Below, one piece after another: positions 34,116 to 45,432 of a stretch of 47,035 nt of DNA (position 1 is its first letter; every line of letters begins with the position of its first letter). The notes under the pieces are model-generated. The model was given only the letters and a program-made list of their open reading frames with translations. It was not told where the DNA came from and searched no databases. The position numbers and the translations under genes were made by a program. This stretch comes from Comamonadaceae bacterium 2PF. GTDB lineage: Bacteria > Pseudomonadota > Gammaproteobacteria > Burkholderiales > Burkholderiaceae_C. The stretch covers positions 1 to 47,035 of the forward strand of contig SCMV01000031.1 in the NCBI GenBank assembly GCA_005502875.1, written 5' to 3'.

Positions 34116-34997
34116 TCAGTAGGCGGCCTGAAAGAGCGCGTCCCCGGCCTTCATGGGATTGCCGGATTCTTCAAAAGCCTTGATCCACACCGGGTAGCTG
34201 TGGATGACCTGGTGCTGCCACGGGTGAAAGCCCGGGCGGTAGTAGTCCAGCAGCTTGAGCGTGTTGCGCGCGAAGATGCCTTTGGGGCCGTACACCCACC
34301 AGGCGCCTTTGAGGCTCAACCACAGCCGCTTGGGGGCGGAGATCTTGTCGTCCTTCATCAGGCGGTTGGTCAGGCGCATGCTGTCGACCACGACTTTGTA
34401 GAGCGCGTGGGTCATGGCGGCGCAGCGCATGAAGTAGCCCACCTTGGCCACGTCCTTCATCACGTCGAAGGCCACGGCCTTGTGCTCCATCTCTTCGATG
34501 GCGTGCCAGGCCCACATGGCGCGCACCTTGGGGTCGGCGGGGGCCATCACGTCCTTGGACTCGAACAGCATCTGCGCCATCATGGCCGTGAAGTGCTCGA
34601 AGGCCGCGGTCAGCGCGAGGTTGTACTGTGCCGAGTACTTCTTCGTGTAATCGTCGAAGAGGGCCTTGGCCTCGGTCAGGATGCCGTCAACGCTGCAACC
34701 TTGCTTGCGCAGCAGGTCGTTGTAGTGCGTGTGGGCGATGCCGTGCTGGCCTTCCTGGCGCATGAAGTTCTTGACGTCTTCGGCCAGCTTCGGGTCGGTG
34801 ATGAGGTGGCGGTAGGCGCGCACGCTGGTGATGAAGTAACGCTCGCCATCGGGGAAGGCGGCCTGCATGCCGTCGAACAGGCGGGTCTTGAAGGCGTCGT
34901 TGCCGTACCACCAGCGCGGGGTGTTTTCGTCGAGCTCGAAGTCGAGCTTTTCGCGCGGAACGATGGCCTCCGGGCCTTTGTGTTGTGGGGTGCTCAT
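34116..34997 (-). CDS. Metal-dependent hydrolase family protein (PF10118-like)
   Basis: The 293-residue protein is largely helical, with metal-ligand-like motifs: [14 protein letters not shown] in the first half and [19 protein letters not shown] in the second, spaced like the Glu/His pairs of ferritin-like di-metal proteins. It matches the bacterial family annotated as predicted metal-dependent hydrolase (PF10118), whose biochemical role is not established. The start at 34997 follows a GAGGAGAC ribosome-binding site. It diverges from an SDR gene across 213 bp in which I see no clear motif, and it has its own terminator, so it is probably monocistronic. Confidence 0.85.
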   Translation of the reverse strand: MSTPQHKGPEAIVPREKLDFELDENTPRWWYGNDAFKTRLFDGMQAAFPDGERYFITSVRAYRHLITDPKLAEDVKNFMRQEGQHGIAHTHYNDLLRKQGCSVDGILTEAKALFDDYTKKYSAQYNLALTAAFEHFTAMMAQMLFESKDVMAPADPKVRAMWAWHAIEEMEHKAVAFDVMKDVAKVGYFMRCAAMTHALYKVVVDSMRLTNRLMKDDKISAPKRLWLSLKGAWWVYGPKGIFARNTLKLLDYYRPGFHPWQHQVIHSYPVWIKAFEESGNPMKAGDALFQAAY

Positions 34998-35210
34998 GCT
35001 GTCTCCTCGGCACTGCTGATGAGCAAAGTCTAGTAACCGTGAATTGCTTGACGTGCACGTCAACGCGACAGTTGGGCATCCTGGGCGACACTTGGGGGAT
35101 CGCAGCGAGGTTGACGTGGATCCGCCCCTTGGGGTTACCACCAAGTTCTCGCATCGTGGAGGCGGTTTCCTGGCCGCTCCCGCCCTTCTCACCCAGAGCC
35201 AAGAGGTCCC

Positions 35211-36122
35211 ATGAGCGCTCCCGCCACCCCCGAGTCCCAACACATCCGCCTGGACGGCCGCGTGGCCATCGTCACGGGAGCCGGCGCCGGCCTGGGGCGC
35301 GCGCACGCGCTGGCCCTGGCGGCCCGGGGTGCCAAGGTGGTCATCAACGACTTGAACCTGGCGCCGGCTGAAGCCGTGGCCGCCGAGGTGCGCGCGGCCG
35401 GTGGCGAGGCGCTGGCCTGTGCCGGCTCGGTCACCGACGAAGCCGCCGTGCAGGCCATGGTCGAGCAAACGCTGGCCACCTTCGGGCGCATCGACATCCT
35501 GGTCAACAACGCCGGCATCCTGCGTGACAAGAGCTTCGCCAAGATGACGCTGGACGACTTCCGCCTGGTGGTGGACGTGCACCTGATGGGCGCCGTGGTC
35601 TGCACCAAGGCCGTGTGGGAAACCATGCGCGCGCAGCAGTTCGGCCGGATCGTGTTCACGACCTCGTCGTCGGGGTTGTTCGGCAACTTCGGGCAGGCCA
35701 ACTATGGCGCGGCCAAGATGGCGCTGGTGGGGCTGATGCAGACGCTGGCGCTCGAAGGCGAGAAGGCCAACGTCCGCGTCAACTGCCTGGCGCCCACGGC
35801 GGCCACGGCGATGACGCAGGGCATCTTGCCGCCCGAGGTGCTGGCCGTGCTGACGCCCGAGAGCGTGTCGCCCGGACTGGTCTACCTGGTCAGCGACGAG
35901 GCGCCCACGCGCGCCATCCTCAACGCGGGGGCGGGCGTGTTCGCGGCTTCGCACGTGGGGCTGGGCTCGCCGGTGTTCATCGGCGAGGCGCCCGATGCGG
36001 TCGATCGCGTGGCCCAGGCCTGGCCACAGATCAGCGACCGCGCGGGCGCCATCGTGCCGCGCAGTGGCATGGAGCAGTCGATGCGCGAGATCGGGGCCGT
36101 GCAGGCGCGGTCAAAGGCTTGA
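35211..36122 (+). CDS. SDR-family oxidoreductase, hydroxyacyl-CoA dehydrogenase-like
   Basis: The product is 303 residues with complete SDR motifs: cofactor loop [31 protein letters not shown], catalytic Ser in [13 protein letters not shown] and YxxxK as NYGAAKMAL. The [14 protein letters not shown] segment and the roughly 300-residue length are typical of the MFE-2/17-beta-HSD4-type (3R)-hydroxyacyl-CoA dehydrogenase branch, suggesting fatty-acid or related beta-oxidation. No thioesterase or hydratase partner is adjacent. A ribosome-binding site (AAGAGGTCCC) precedes the ATG. Its end overlaps the convergent RBBP9-type gene by 12 bp. Confidence 0.9.
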   Translation: MSAPATPESQHIRLDGRVAIVTGAGAGLGRAHALALAARGAKVVINDLNLAPAEAVAAEVRAAGGEALACAGSVTDEAAVQAMVEQTLATFGRIDILVNNAGILRDKSFAKMTLDDFRLVVDVHLMGAVVCTKAVWETMRAQQFGRIVFTTSSSGLFGNFGQANYGAAKMALVGLMQTLALEGEKANVRVNCLAPTAATAMTQGILPPEVLAVLTPESVSPGLVYLVSDEAPTRAILNAGAGVFAASHVGLGSPVFIGEAPDAVDRVAQAWPQISDRAGAIVPRSGMEQSMREIGAVQARSKA

Positions 36123-36824
36123 GTCGCTCAGCGCGCACAGGCAGGGCTGCTGCCGCAGTTGTTGCCGGATGAGCTCGTCGACCTTCTGACGCGCCAGCGG
36201 CCACGGGCCGAAGCCCGACTCGGTGTTGATGTGACCCACCTGCCCGAGGTTGCGAAAGCCGGCGCCCCAGGTGTGGGCCCAGTCGCGGGAGCGATCCAGG
36301 GGCATCCAGGGGTCGTTCTCGCTGCCGATGACGCTCAGTGGCAGGCCCAGCCGGTGGCGCGGCAAGCGCGCTTCGATCTGGAACTTCACCGGGTCGGCGG
36401 GCGCCACCATCAGGGCCGCGACGATGCGGCCGTGCCGGAGGCCGACACCGGTTGCATCGCCGTGGGCTGAACCTGCATGATCCGTTGACAGGGGCTGCGC
36501 CATCTGGCGCGTGGCCAGGTGGTGGGCCAGGGCCAGTGTGCCGAAGCTGTGCGCCACGGCCACCCATTGGGTGTGGCGGCTGAACCGCGAGAGCGTTTCT
36601 TCGATGCGCGCCGACCAGGCCTCCAGGTCGGGTTGCTGCCAGTCGTGTTGTTGCACGCGCACCGCATCGACGTACTGACCTTGCAGCCAGGTCTGCCAAT
36701 GCGTGGGGCCGCTGTCGCGCAGGCCGGGAACGATCAGCACCCGCACCGAGCGGCGCGGGTGTCGGGCGCTGGGCTGCCAGCTTGCCTGGGCTGCGGGTGA
36801 GGCCATTTGCAGCGGTGAATGCAT
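36111..36824 (-). CDS. RBBP9/YdeN-type serine hydrolase
   Basis: The 237-residue protein is a small alpha/beta hydrolase: LIVPGLRDSGPTHWQTWLQ, nucleophile motif VAVAHSFGTLALA with the catalytic Ser, acid segment IGSENDPWMPLDRS, and catalytic His in VGHINTESGFGPWP. These are hallmarks of the RBBP9/YdeN family, whose substrates in bacteria are unknown. The chosen start (MHSPLQMASP) has AAGGA upstream. It lies 25 bp after the stop of a sulfate-binding protein gene on the same strand, an association I cannot explain functionally. Confidence 0.88.
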   Translation of the reverse strand: MHSPLQMASPAAQASWQPSARHPRRSVRVLIVPGLRDSGPTHWQTWLQGQYVDAVRVQQHDWQQPDLEAWSARIEETLSRFSRHTQWVAVAHSFGTLALAHHLATRQMAQPLSTDHAGSAHGDATGVGLRHGRIVAALMVAPADPVKFQIEARLPRHRLGLPLSVIGSENDPWMPLDRSRDWAHTWGAGFRNLGQVGHINTESGFGPWPLARQKVDELIRQQLRQQPCLCALSDSSL

Positions 36825-36849
36825 GGCTTGGTCCTTGCCCGGCTGGAGG

Positions 36850-37866
36850 TCACTTCCTGGCGTAGATCTGGTCGAACAGACCGCCATCAGCGAAGTGCGT
36901 TTTCTGAGCCTTGGTCCAGCCACCGAAGACGTCGTCGATCTTCACCAACTCCAGCTTCGGAAATTGCCTGGCGTACTTGGCTGCGGCCTTGGCATCGGTC
37001 GGGCGGTAGAAGTGCTTGCCAGCCAGGTCCTGTCCCTCGGTGCTGTAGAGGTGCTCGATGTAGGCCTTGGCCACATCGCGCGTGCCGCGCTTGTCGACCA
37101 CCTTGTCAACGATGGCCACGGGTGGCTCGGCGTAGATCGAGAAATTCGGGTAGACGATGTCGAATTTCCCGGCGCCAAATTCTTTCAGCGTGAGGTGGGC
37201 TTCGTTCTCCCAAGCGAGCAGCACGTCCCCCTGGCCACGTTCGGCGAAGGTCACGGTTGAACCGCGTGCACCGGAGTCCAGCACGGGCACGTTCTCGAAC
37301 AACTTGCGCACGAAGTCCCGGGCCTTGTCTTCGGAGCCGGTCTTCTTGAGCTCGTAGGCCCAGGCGGCCAGGTAGTTCCAGCGGGCACCGCCCGAAGTCT
37401 TGGGGTTCGGAGTGATGACACCGACGCCAGGCTTGATCAAGTCGGGCCAGTCCTTGATGCCCTTCGGGTTGCCTTTGCGCACCAGGAACACGATGGTCGA
37501 CGTGTAGGGCGAGCTGTTGCCCTTGAAGGCTTGTTGCCAGTCGGGCTTGAGCAAACCCTTGCTGGCGATGGCGTCGATGTCGTAGGCCAGGGCCAGGGTG
37601 ACGACATCGGCTTCGAGCCCGTCGATCACCGATCGGGCCTGCTTGCCCGAACCCCCGTGCGATGCCTTGATGGTGACCGTGTCGCCGGTCTTGGCTTTCC
37701 AGTGCTTCGCGAATGCGGCGTTGTACTCGGCATAGAACTCGCGGGTTGGGTCGTAGGACACGTTCAACAGCGTGATGTCCTTGGCGTGGGCGAGGCCACC
37801 CACAGCGAGGGCAGCGGCGATGGCCAAGGTGTGAACAGCGCGGCGGGTGAATGTCTTTTGAGGCAT
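36850..37866 (-). CDS. Sulfate ABC transporter substrate-binding protein (first copy)
   Basis: The 338-residue periplasmic protein starts [21 protein letters not shown] with a signal peptide ending AHA-KD near residue 28. Sulfate-binding family features are [17 protein letters not shown], the anion loop [53 protein letters not shown] and the C-terminal [17 protein letters not shown]. It is transcribed away from the second copy at 38119. No permease genes accompany it, so it probably feeds the cysTWA complex encoded on the other side, perhaps with different affinity or specificity (thiosulfate). Confidence 0.93.
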   Translation of the reverse strand: MPQKTFTRRAVHTLAIAAALAVGGLAHAKDITLLNVSYDPTREFYAEYNAAFAKHWKAKTGDTVTIKASHGGSGKQARSVIDGLEADVVTLALAYDIDAIASKGLLKPDWQQAFKGNSSPYTSTIVFLVRKGNPKGIKDWPDLIKPGVGVITPNPKTSGGARWNYLAAWAYELKKTGSEDKARDFVRKLFENVPVLDSGARGSTVTFAERGQGDVLLAWENEAHLTLKEFGAGKFDIVYPNFSIYAEPPVAIVDKVVDKRGTRDVAKAYIEHLYSTEGQDLAGKHFYRPTDAKAAAKYARQFPKLELVKIDDVFGGWTKAQKTHFADGGLFDQIYARK

Positions 37867-38118
37867 GGGGTGGTGGGTCAGGTGATGCGATGCCTGCATG
37901 CTGAACACCGGGCCCGAGCTTGAGAACGAAGGAATGCGCGCTAGCTCATGCGTTATGCGCGCGGCAAGACGCCTCGGCATGAAAGCGATGTCTGCAAGCG
38001 CGCGTGCAGCGGGCGTGATCGCTTTGCGCGTTTTGCGCATAAGGAGCTGAGCAATGGTCGCTTCTGCCAAAGACGTTGCCTGCATAGCATCCAAAGCAAT
38101 CGTCAGATGGAGTTCCTC
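37867..38118. promoter_or_regulatory. Divergent control region between two sulfate-binding protein genes
   Basis: The 252-bp gap drives both binding-protein genes. It holds an 8-bp inverted repeat, TTATGCGC at 37953-37960 and GCGCATAA at 38035-38042, plus repeated TTGCGC words at 38024 and 38033. CysB-type regulators bind AT-containing TTAT/ATAA elements upstream of sulfur genes, and a CysB-type gene lies in the downstream operon, so this is its likely target. No assigned -35/-10. Confidence 0.45.
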
Positions 38119-39156
38119 ATGCGCAGCCTTTTCCGCCTTCGCCGCCTTGCCCTGAAAGCCACCGCCCTGGTCCTGACCACCTCCGGCCTCGGCCTCACGG
38201 CCCTGTCCGCCCACGCCGACGCGACCCTGCTCAACGTCAGCTACGACGTCACCCGCGAGTTCTACAAGGACCACAACCAGGCTTTTGCACGCCACTGGAA
38301 GCAGACCACCGGCGAGACGCTGACGCTCAACCAGTCGCACGGCGGCTCCAGCAAGCAGGCCAACAGCGTGGTCGAGGGCCTGAGCGCCGACGTCATCACC
38401 ATGAACCAGGCCAGCGACATCGACATCCTGGCCGACAAGGGCAAGCTCATCCCCACCGACTGGGCCAAGCGCCTGCCCTACAACAGCTCGCCCACCGCCT
38501 CGGTCACCGTGATCCTGGTGCGAAAGGGCAACCCCAAGCAGATCAAGGACTGGTCCGACCTGGCTCGTCCCGGCGTGTCCGTCGTGATCCCCAACCCCAA
38601 GACCTCGGGCAATGGCCGCTATTCCTACCTGGCGGCCTGGGGCTCGGTCATCAAGTCGGGCGGCAAGCCGGAGCAGGCCCGCGCCCTGGTGCAGAAGATC
38701 TTCGCCAACGTGCCCGTGTTCGACGGCGGCGGTCGCGCGGCCACCACCACCTTCGCACAGCGCAACATCGGCGACGCCCTGGCCACCTTCGAGAGCGAAG
38801 TGCCTCTGATCCAGAACGAGTTCAAGGGCGACTACCAGGTCGTCTACCCCAAGACCACCATCCTGGCCGAGAACCCGGTCAGCGTGGTCGACAAGGTGGT
38901 CGACAAGAAGGGCACGCGCAAGCAGGCCGAGGCTTACCTGAAGTACCTGTACTCCGACGAGGGCCAGGCCATCGCCGTCAAGCACAACCTGCGCCCGCGC
39001 TCGCCCGCGCTGCTCAAGCAGCACCAGGCCAAGTTCATCGGCGTGGCCACCTTCACCGTCGACGAGGTCTTCGGTGGCTGGGGCAAGTTGCAGGCCGAGC
39101 ACTTCCGCGACGGCGGCATCTACGACCAGGTCACCGCGGCCGGCCGCGCCAAGTGA
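38119..39156 (+). CDS. Sulfate ABC transporter substrate-binding protein (second copy)
   Basis: The protein is 345 residues. The start at 38119 is preferred to the ATG at 38107 because GGAG lies at the right distance. The signal peptide runs through LTALSAHA near residue 35. Family motifs are [73 protein letters not shown] and [16 protein letters not shown]. It is the first gene of the sbp-cysT-cysW-cysA-cysB-type run (23 bp to cysT). Sbp and CysP (thiosulfate) proteins cannot be reliably separated by eye. Confidence 0.93.
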   Translation: MRSLFRLRRLALKATALVLTTSGLGLTALSAHADATLLNVSYDVTREFYKDHNQAFARHWKQTTGETLTLNQSHGGSSKQANSVVEGLSADVITMNQASDIDILADKGKLIPTDWAKRLPYNSSPTASVTVILVRKGNPKQIKDWSDLARPGVSVVIPNPKTSGNGRYSYLAAWGSVIKSGGKPEQARALVQKIFANVPVFDGGGRAATTTFAQRNIGDALATFESEVPLIQNEFKGDYQVVYPKTTILAENPVSVVDKVVDKKGTRKQAEAYLKYLYSDEGQAIAVKHNLRPRSPALLKQHQAKFIGVATFTVDEVFGGWGKLQAEHFRDGGIYDQVTAAGRAK

Positions 39157-39179
39157 CGCCCGCCTGAAAAGAGCCCGAC

Positions 39180-40022
39180 ATGTTGTTTTCCAAAACCCTG
39201 CTGCGGCGGCACAGCGTGTTGCCCGGGTTCGATCTGGCCCTGGGCCTGACGCTGCTGTACCTGTGCCTGATCGTGCTGATCCCGCTGAGTGCGGCCTTCC
39301 TGCGCACCACGGAGCTGACCTGGCCGGCCTTCGTTGACACCGTGACCTCGCCGCGCGTGGTCGCGTCCTACAAGCTGACCTTCGGCGCTTCGCTGCTGGC
39401 TGCGCTGGTCAACGCCTTTTTCGGGCTGCTGGTGGCCTGGGTGCTGGTGCGCTATGACTTCTTCGGTCGGCGCATCGTCGATGCCCTGGTGGACCTGCCC
39501 TTTGCCTTGCCGACCGCCGTGGCTGGCATCACGCTGACGGGCCTGTACGCCGGCAACGGCTGGATCGGTCAGTGGCTGGAACCGCTGAGCATCAAGGTGG
39601 CGTTCACGCCGGTGGGGGTGTTCGTGGCCATGACCTTCATCGGCCTGCCCTTCGTGGTTCGCACGGTGCAGCCCATCCTGGAAGACCTGGCCTCGGAGCT
39701 GGAAGAAGCCGCCGCCACGCTGGGCGCCAGCCGCTGGCAGAGCTTCAGCAAGGTGATCTTCCCGATCCTGCTGCCGGCTCTGCTGACGGGCTTTGCCCTG
39801 GCCTTTGCCCGGGCTTTGGGCGAGTACGGATCGATCATCTTCATCGCCGGCAACATGCCGATGATCTCGGAGATCACGCCGCTGCTGATCATCACCAAGC
39901 TGGAGCAATACGACTACGCGGGCGCCACCGCCATCGCCGTGGTCATGCTGGGGATGTCCTTCATCCTGCTGCTGGCCATCAACGCCCTGCAAGCCTGGAC
40001 GCGCAAGCGCCAGGGCAAGTGA
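39180..40022 (+). CDS. cysT: Sulfate ABC transporter permease CysT
   Basis: This is a 280-residue inner-membrane permease with six hydrophobic segments. The family signature [20 protein letters not shown] begins it, and the coupling EAA-loop reads [21 protein letters not shown] about residue 178. [21 protein letters not shown] is typical of CysT (CysU). With CysW it forms the channel of the sulfate/thiosulfate importer powered by CysA. It lies 23 bp after the binding-protein gene and 21 bp before cysW. Confidence 0.95.
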   Translation: MLFSKTLLRRHSVLPGFDLALGLTLLYLCLIVLIPLSAAFLRTTELTWPAFVDTVTSPRVVASYKLTFGASLLAALVNAFFGLLVAWVLVRYDFFGRRIVDALVDLPFALPTAVAGITLTGLYAGNGWIGQWLEPLSIKVAFTPVGVFVAMTFIGLPFVVRTVQPILEDLASELEEAAATLGASRWQSFSKVIFPILLPALLTGFALAFARALGEYGSIIFIAGNMPMISEITPLLIITKLEQYDYAGATAIAVVMLGMSFILLLAINALQAWTRKRQGK

Positions 40023-40043
40023 CCCCTCTCGGAGCTCATCTCA

Positions 40044-40961
40044 ATGACTGCTGTTTCTCAACCGGTGAACGCGCTGCCTGCATCGCGCACCCTCTCGCCA
40101 CCCGACGTGGCCGGGGCCACGACCGAGCCCGCGTGGGTGCGGCGCCTGCTCATCGGCGTGGCGCTGGTGTTCCTCTCGCTGTTCCTGTTCGTGCCCCTGG
40201 TCACCGTGTTCGTCGAGGCCTTCAAGAAGGGCTGGGATGTGTACGTGGCCGCTGTCACCGACCCGGATGCCGTCTCGGCCATCTGGCTGACGCTGACGGC
40301 GGCCGCCATCGCCGTGCCGCTGAACCTGGTCTTCGGTGTGTCGGCCGCCTGGGCGATCGCCAAGTTCGACTTCCGTGGCAAGAGCGTTTTGCTCACCTTG
40401 ATCGACCTGCCGTTCTCGGTCTCGCCCGTGATCTCCGGTTTGATCTACGTGCTGGTCTTCGGCCTGCAGGGCTGGTGGGGCGAGTGGCTGATCGCCAACG
40501 ATCACAAGGTGATCTTCGCGGTGCCCGGCATCGTGCTGGCCACCATCTTCGTGACCTTCCCCTTCGTGGCGCGCGAGCTGATCCCGCTGATGCAGGCGCA
40601 GGGCCAGGAGCAGGAAGAAGCCGCCCGCGTGCTGGGTGCCTCGGGCTGGCAGACCTTCTGGAAGGTGACCCTGCCCAACGTGAAGTGGGGCCTGCTTTAC
40701 GGCGTGATCCTGTGCAACGCCCGCGCCATGGGTGAGTTCGGCGCCGTCTCGGTGGTGTCGGGCCACATCCGGGGGCAGACCAACACGCTGCCGCTTCACA
40801 TCGAGATCCTCTACAACGAGTACCAGTTCGCCGCGTCCTTCGCCGTGGCATCCTTGCTGGCCAGCCTGGCGCTGGTCACCCTGGTGCTCAAATATATCGT
40901 CGAACGCCGGGTTCAGCAACAGCTGGCCCAGGCCGCCCAAGCATCCGGAGTCCCCGCATGA
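40044..40961 (+). CDS. cysW: Sulfate ABC transporter permease CysW
   Basis: The 305-residue permease partners CysT. Features are the helix [22 protein letters not shown] followed by [44 protein letters not shown], and the ATPase-coupling loop [22 protein letters not shown] near residue 190. The [26 protein letters not shown] segment is characteristic of CysW. Its stop overlaps the cysA start by 4 bp, coupling their translation. Confidence 0.95.
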   Translation: MTAVSQPVNALPASRTLSPPDVAGATTEPAWVRRLLIGVALVFLSLFLFVPLVTVFVEAFKKGWDVYVAAVTDPDAVSAIWLTLTAAAIAVPLNLVFGVSAAWAIAKFDFRGKSVLLTLIDLPFSVSPVISGLIYVLVFGLQGWWGEWLIANDHKVIFAVPGIVLATIFVTFPFVARELIPLMQAQGQEQEEAARVLGASGWQTFWKVTLPNVKWGLLYGVILCNARAMGEFGAVSVVSGHIRGQTNTLPLHIEILYNEYQFAASFAVASLLASLALVTLVLKYIVERRVQQQLAQAAQASGVPA

Positions 40962-42007
40962 GCATCGAAGTCAAGAACCTGGTCAAGCGTTTCGGTCAGA
41001 CGACCGTCTGCGACCACCTCAACCTGCACATCCCCTCCGGCCAGCTGGTGGCCCTGCTGGGCCCTTCGGGTTCGGGCAAGACCTCGCTGCTGCGCATCAT
41101 CGCCGGCCTGGAAGTGCCGGATGGCGGCGCCGTTTACTTCAATGGCGAGGACACCACCCACGTGGCCGTGCGCGAGCGCAACGTGGGCTTCGTGTTCCAG
41201 CACTACGCGCTGTTCGGTCACATGACGATTTTCGAGAACGTCGCTTTCGGCCTGCGCGTTCGCCCCAAGGACAGCCGCCCATCTGAAGAAGCCATCCGCG
41301 CCAAGGTCACCGAGCTGCTCAAGCTCGTGCAGCTGGACTGGATCGCTGACCGCTACCCGCACCAGCTATCGGGTGGCCAGCGCCAGCGCATCGCCCTGGC
41401 CCGTGCTTTGGCCGTTGAGCCCAAGGTGCTGCTGCTCGACGAGCCCTTCGGCGCGCTCGACGCCAAGGTGCGCAAGGAGCTGCGCCGCTGGCTGCGCCGC
41501 CTGCACGACGAGATGCACATCACCAGCGTTTTCGTGACCCACGACCAGGAAGAAGCCATGGAAGTGGCCGACCGCATCGTGGTGATGAACCAGGGGCGCA
41601 TCGAGCAGGAAGGCGCACCGGACGAGGTTTACGACCACCCGGCCACGCCTTTCGTGTTGCAGTTCCTGGGCGACGTGAACCTGTTCCACGGCCGCGACCA
41701 CGCGCCGGGCGCGGTGGGGGAGGGCGCTTCGGCGCAACCGGCCGTGAGCTATGTGCGTCCGCACGAGATCCAGGTGCTGGCCCACGCCGAGGAAGGCTCG
41801 CTGGCCGCCACCTTGATCGACACGTTGACGGTGGGGCCCAACACCCGCCTGGCCTTCCGCCGCGCCGATGGCTCGGGTGAGATCGAGGTCGAGCTCAGCC
41901 GTGACGAGTACGCGGCCTTGCGTGACAGCGGCGTACTGCGCGCCGGTCAAGACGCCCACCTCAAGCCGCGCCGCATCCGCCAGTTCGAATCGGGGGCGCG
42001 TGCATGA
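40958..42007 (+). CDS. cysA: Sulfate ABC transporter ATP-binding protein CysA
   Basis: The product is 349 residues. Walker A is GPSGSGKTS (about residues 35-43), the Q-loop region is [15 protein letters not shown], the ABC signature is [16 protein letters not shown], and Walker B is [12 protein letters not shown] with the switch His in [17 protein letters not shown]-terminal TOBE-type domain (about 240-349) contains [10 protein letters not shown], which in this group binds anion or regulates activity. It powers sulfate/thiosulfate uptake through CysTW. It overlaps cysW upstream and the LysR gene downstream by 4 bp each. Confidence 0.96.
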   Translation: MSIEVKNLVKRFGQTTVCDHLNLHIPSGQLVALLGPSGSGKTSLLRIIAGLEVPDGGAVYFNGEDTTHVAVRERNVGFVFQHYALFGHMTIFENVAFGLRVRPKDSRPSEEAIRAKVTELLKLVQLDWIADRYPHQLSGGQRQRIALARALAVEPKVLLLDEPFGALDAKVRKELRRWLRRLHDEMHITSVFVTHDQEEAMEVADRIVVMNQGRIEQEGAPDEVYDHPATPFVLQFLGDVNLFHGRDHAPGAVGEGASAQPAVSYVRPHEIQVLAHAEEGSLAATLIDTLTVGPNTRLAFRRADGSGEIEVELSRDEYAALRDSGVLRAGQDAHLKPRRIRQFESGARA

Positions 42008-42954
42008 ACTTCCAGCAACTGCGCTCTGTGCGCGAAGCCGCGCGACGCGGCTACAACCTGACCGAAGTCGCCGCTGCGCTGCACACCTCGCAGCCGGGCG
42101 TCAGCCGCCAGATCCGCGAACTCGAAGACGAGCTGGGTGTGGAGCTGTTCCAGCGCGCCGGCAAGCGCCTGACGGGGCTGACGCCATCGGGGCAGCAACT
42201 GTTGCCCGTCATCGAGCGCCTGCTGCGCGAAGCCGAAAACCTTCGCCAGGCTGCTCGAGACTGCGCCTCGCACGACACGGGCCCGCTCTCGCTGGCGGCC
42301 ACCCACTCGCAGGCCCGTTACGCGCTGCCTTCGGCGGTGCGCGACTTCCGCTTGCGCTACCCGAAGGTGACGCTGAGCCTGCACCAGGGCTCTCCCCGCC
42401 AGGTGGCGCAAATGTTGATCGACGGCGAGGCCGACATCGGCATCGCCACCGAGGCGCTCGACCAGTACCCGCAACTGGTCACGCTGCCTTGCTACACCTG
42501 GACGCACAGCGTGGTCGTGCCGCCGGGCCACCCGCTGCTCGACGGCCAGCCGCTGACGCTGGAGCGACTGGCCAAGTTCCCGCTGATCACCTACGACGGC
42601 GGGTTCACCGGCCGCTCGCACATCGACGAGGCCTTCGCGCGCGAGGGGCTGCAGCCCAGCATCGTGCTGTCCGCCATGGACGCCGACGTGATCAAGACCT
42701 ACGTCGAGCTCGGCATGGGCGTGGGCGTGGTGGCGTCCATCGCCTTCGACGAAGACCGCGACCGCAACCTGCGTGCGCTCGATGCCGGGCACCTCTTCAG
42801 CGTCAACATGACGCGGCTGGCATTTAGGCGCGGGGCCTTCCTGCGAGGGTATGCCTACGGTTTCATCGAAACGTTCGCATCCCCCTTGACACGCGAGATC
42901 GTCGAGCAGGCGATCGCCAAGGCGACCGCGGAGGACGATCCGATCGGGACCTGA
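42004..42954 (+). CDS. CysB/Cbl-type LysR transcriptional regulator
   Basis: The protein is 316 residues. The N-terminal HTH ([19 protein letters not shown], then [21 protein letters not shown]) and the [16 protein letters not shown] wing are those of CysB/Cbl. The effector domain has [22 protein letters not shown], where the TxTQARY-type loop binds the inducer (O- or N-acetylserine, or sulfate-derived signals). The start overlaps the cysA stop (ATGA), so the regulator is co-translated with the transporter it probably controls. Likely sites lie in the 37867-38118 divergent region. Telling CysB from Cbl would need phylogeny. Confidence 0.92.
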   Translation: MNFQQLRSVREAARRGYNLTEVAAALHTSQPGVSRQIRELEDELGVELFQRAGKRLTGLTPSGQQLLPVIERLLREAENLRQAARDCASHDTGPLSLAATHSQARYALPSAVRDFRLRYPKVTLSLHQGSPRQVAQMLIDGEADIGIATEALDQYPQLVTLPCYTWTHSVVVPPGHPLLDGQPLTLERLAKFPLITYDGGFTGRSHIDEAFAREGLQPSIVLSAMDADVIKTYVELGMGVGVVASIAFDEDRDRNLRALDAGHLFSVNMTRLAFRRGAFLRGYAYGFIETFASPLTREIVEQAIAKATAEDDPIGT

Positions 42955-42966
42955 GGTGTGCGGCAT

Positions 42967-42980
42967 TTGATGCAGATCAA
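42967..42980 (+). promoter_or_regulatory. FNR/Anr/FixK-type box upstream of nifA
   Basis: TTGATGCAGATCAA is a perfect match to the TTGAT-N4-ATCAA dyad bound by FNR-family regulators. It lies 13 bp after the CysB-type gene and 144 bp upstream of the nifA ATG. An activator at this site (centre about 42973.5) would start transcription near 43015. Confidence 0.75.
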
Positions 42981-43123
42981 ACGTCGCAGGCGTGGAGCTT
43001 GCTCGCACCCGGCCTGGACACCGCCAAGCCTGGCTCGCGTGCACCAGCGTCGATCAAAAGTCGCCGCAGATCGGGGCGTCGCGGGAGGTGGTGCACACCC
43101 ACCCACCACGCGAGGACCGATCC

Positions 43124-44761
<1,638 letters not shown>

Positions 44762-44782
44762 GCGTGGCTGGGCCGGCCGGTG

Positions 44783-45124
44783 TCACTCCGGCGTGAAGCA
44801 CAGGGGCTGGTCGTCGCAGGTCTCGCAATGCGGCGACTTGCAGATCAGCACATCCGCCCGTTCGCACAGCATCCGGTAGAGGAACTTCTTCCAGCGCATG
44901 TTGGCGTGGTTGAGCGCCTTCAGGCGCGGGAAGTGCCGCTGCATCAGGTGGTGCAGCTCGTCGCGGTTGCGCAGGCCCAGGTCTTCCCACAGGTGGTTGG
45001 GCTGCATGGCGCAGCGGGCCATGTGCTCGATCAGGCCATCGGGCGGCGGATCGCGCTCGCTGATGAACTCTCGCAGCAGCGCTGCGAGGTCGGCGATCTC
45101 TTCGTCCAGGCTGGCAACCGACAT
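44783..45124 (-). CDS. nifQ: NifQ-type molybdenum-cofactor protein, short form
   Basis: The product is 113 residues. NifQ supplies molybdenum as a Mo-Fe-S cluster to FeMo-cofactor synthesis. The C-terminus has the full NifQ cysteine motif C-x4-C-x2-C-x5-C (Cys95, Cys100, Cys103, Cys109; [15 protein letters not shown]). Before it is the family core: [19 protein letters not shown] and [20 protein letters not shown]. Typical NifQ proteins are about 170-200 residues, so the N-terminal third to half is missing or was never present. The start at 45124 ([12 protein letters not shown]) has CCGGAG upstream and fits a sigma-54 promoter 41 bp upstream, which supports this start. It converges on nifA with a 21-bp gap. 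Confidence 0.82.
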   Translation of the reverse strand: MSVASLDEEIADLAALLREFISERDPPPDGLIEHMARCAMQPNHLWEDLGLRNRDELHHLMQRHFPRLKALNHANMRWKKFLYRMLCERADVLICKSPHCETCDDQPLCFTPE

Positions 45125-45164
45125 GGCAACTCCGGGTTCAGGCAAGGCGTGTTCATGCCTTGCA

Positions 45165-45179
45165 GCACGAGGTGTGCCA
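45165..45179 (-). promoter_or_regulatory. Sigma-54 (-24/-12) promoter for nifQ
   Basis: Read on the minus strand, TGGCACACCTCGTGCT has the invariant GG (45178-45177) and GC (45166-45165) separated by exactly 10 bp, and matches the TGGCACG-N4-TTGC consensus at all but two positions. Transcription would begin near 45153, leaving a leader of about 29 nt with the nifQ ribosome-binding site. Confidence 0.75.
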
Positions 45180-45230
45180 TGTGACTCCTCGGCCGCGAAG
45201 CGGGGTGCGGTCGGTGGGGGCTGTCGGCTT

Positions 45231-45246
45231 TGTCGGGGTTTCGACA
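45231..45246. promoter_or_regulatory. NifA upstream activator sequence TGT-N10-ACA
   Basis: TGTCGGGGTTTCGACA matches the NifA-binding consensus exactly, with internal dyad symmetry (TGTCG...CGACA). It is centred about 85 bp upstream of the predicted nifQ start and about 140 bp upstream of the predicted nifB start, both within the usual working range. A poorer copy, TGT-N10-ACC, lies near 45265. Apart from these sites and the two promoters I see nothing else in the 308-bp gap 45125-45432. Confidence 0.8.
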
Positions 45247-45352
45247 GGGCTGGCCAAGACGGCTGTGGCAAACCTCACCAATCCCACACCCATGCGGTGT
45301 CGTGAATCGGAGAAAGCCAGTGTTCATCGTGGTTCTGAGGCGTTGGAGGGGG

Positions 45353-45368
45353 TGGCACGGATCTGGCA
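45353..45368 (+). promoter_or_regulatory. Sigma-54 (-24/-12) promoter for nifB
   Basis: TGGCACGGATCTGGCA has GG at 45354-45355 and GC at 45366-45367 with exactly 10 bp between, matching the TGGCACG-N4-TTGCA consensus at all but one of the defined positions. Transcription would begin near 45379, giving a leader of about 54 nt before the nifB ATG at 45433. Confidence 0.85.
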
Positions 45369-45432
45369 AAGCAGGGCTCAAAAGCCAGTCTCACAGCCCC
45401 CACCGAACCCCACCTCTCGCCGGGAGAAGCCC

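Noticed and set aside
36850..39102. A 750-codon reading of the first sulfate-binding protein
   Set aside because: The extra N-terminal part runs antisense through the second sulfate-binding protein gene; the signal peptide places the true start at 37866.
36850..39156. The binding proteins as molybdate (ModA) receptors next to nif genes
   Set aside because: The [13 protein letters not shown] and PNPKTSG motifs are those of sulfate/thiosulfate-binding proteins; molybdate transport as a side activity stays possible.
41975..41995. A GTTCGAATC-like T-loop suggesting a tRNA
   Set aside because: It lies inside cysA coding sequence and has no acceptor or anticodon stem around it.
45160..45432. Upstream in-frame extension of nifB by 91 codons
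   Set aside because: It overlaps the NifA site and the sigma-54 promoter and has no conserved NifB sequence; the start at 45433 fits both promoter and family.
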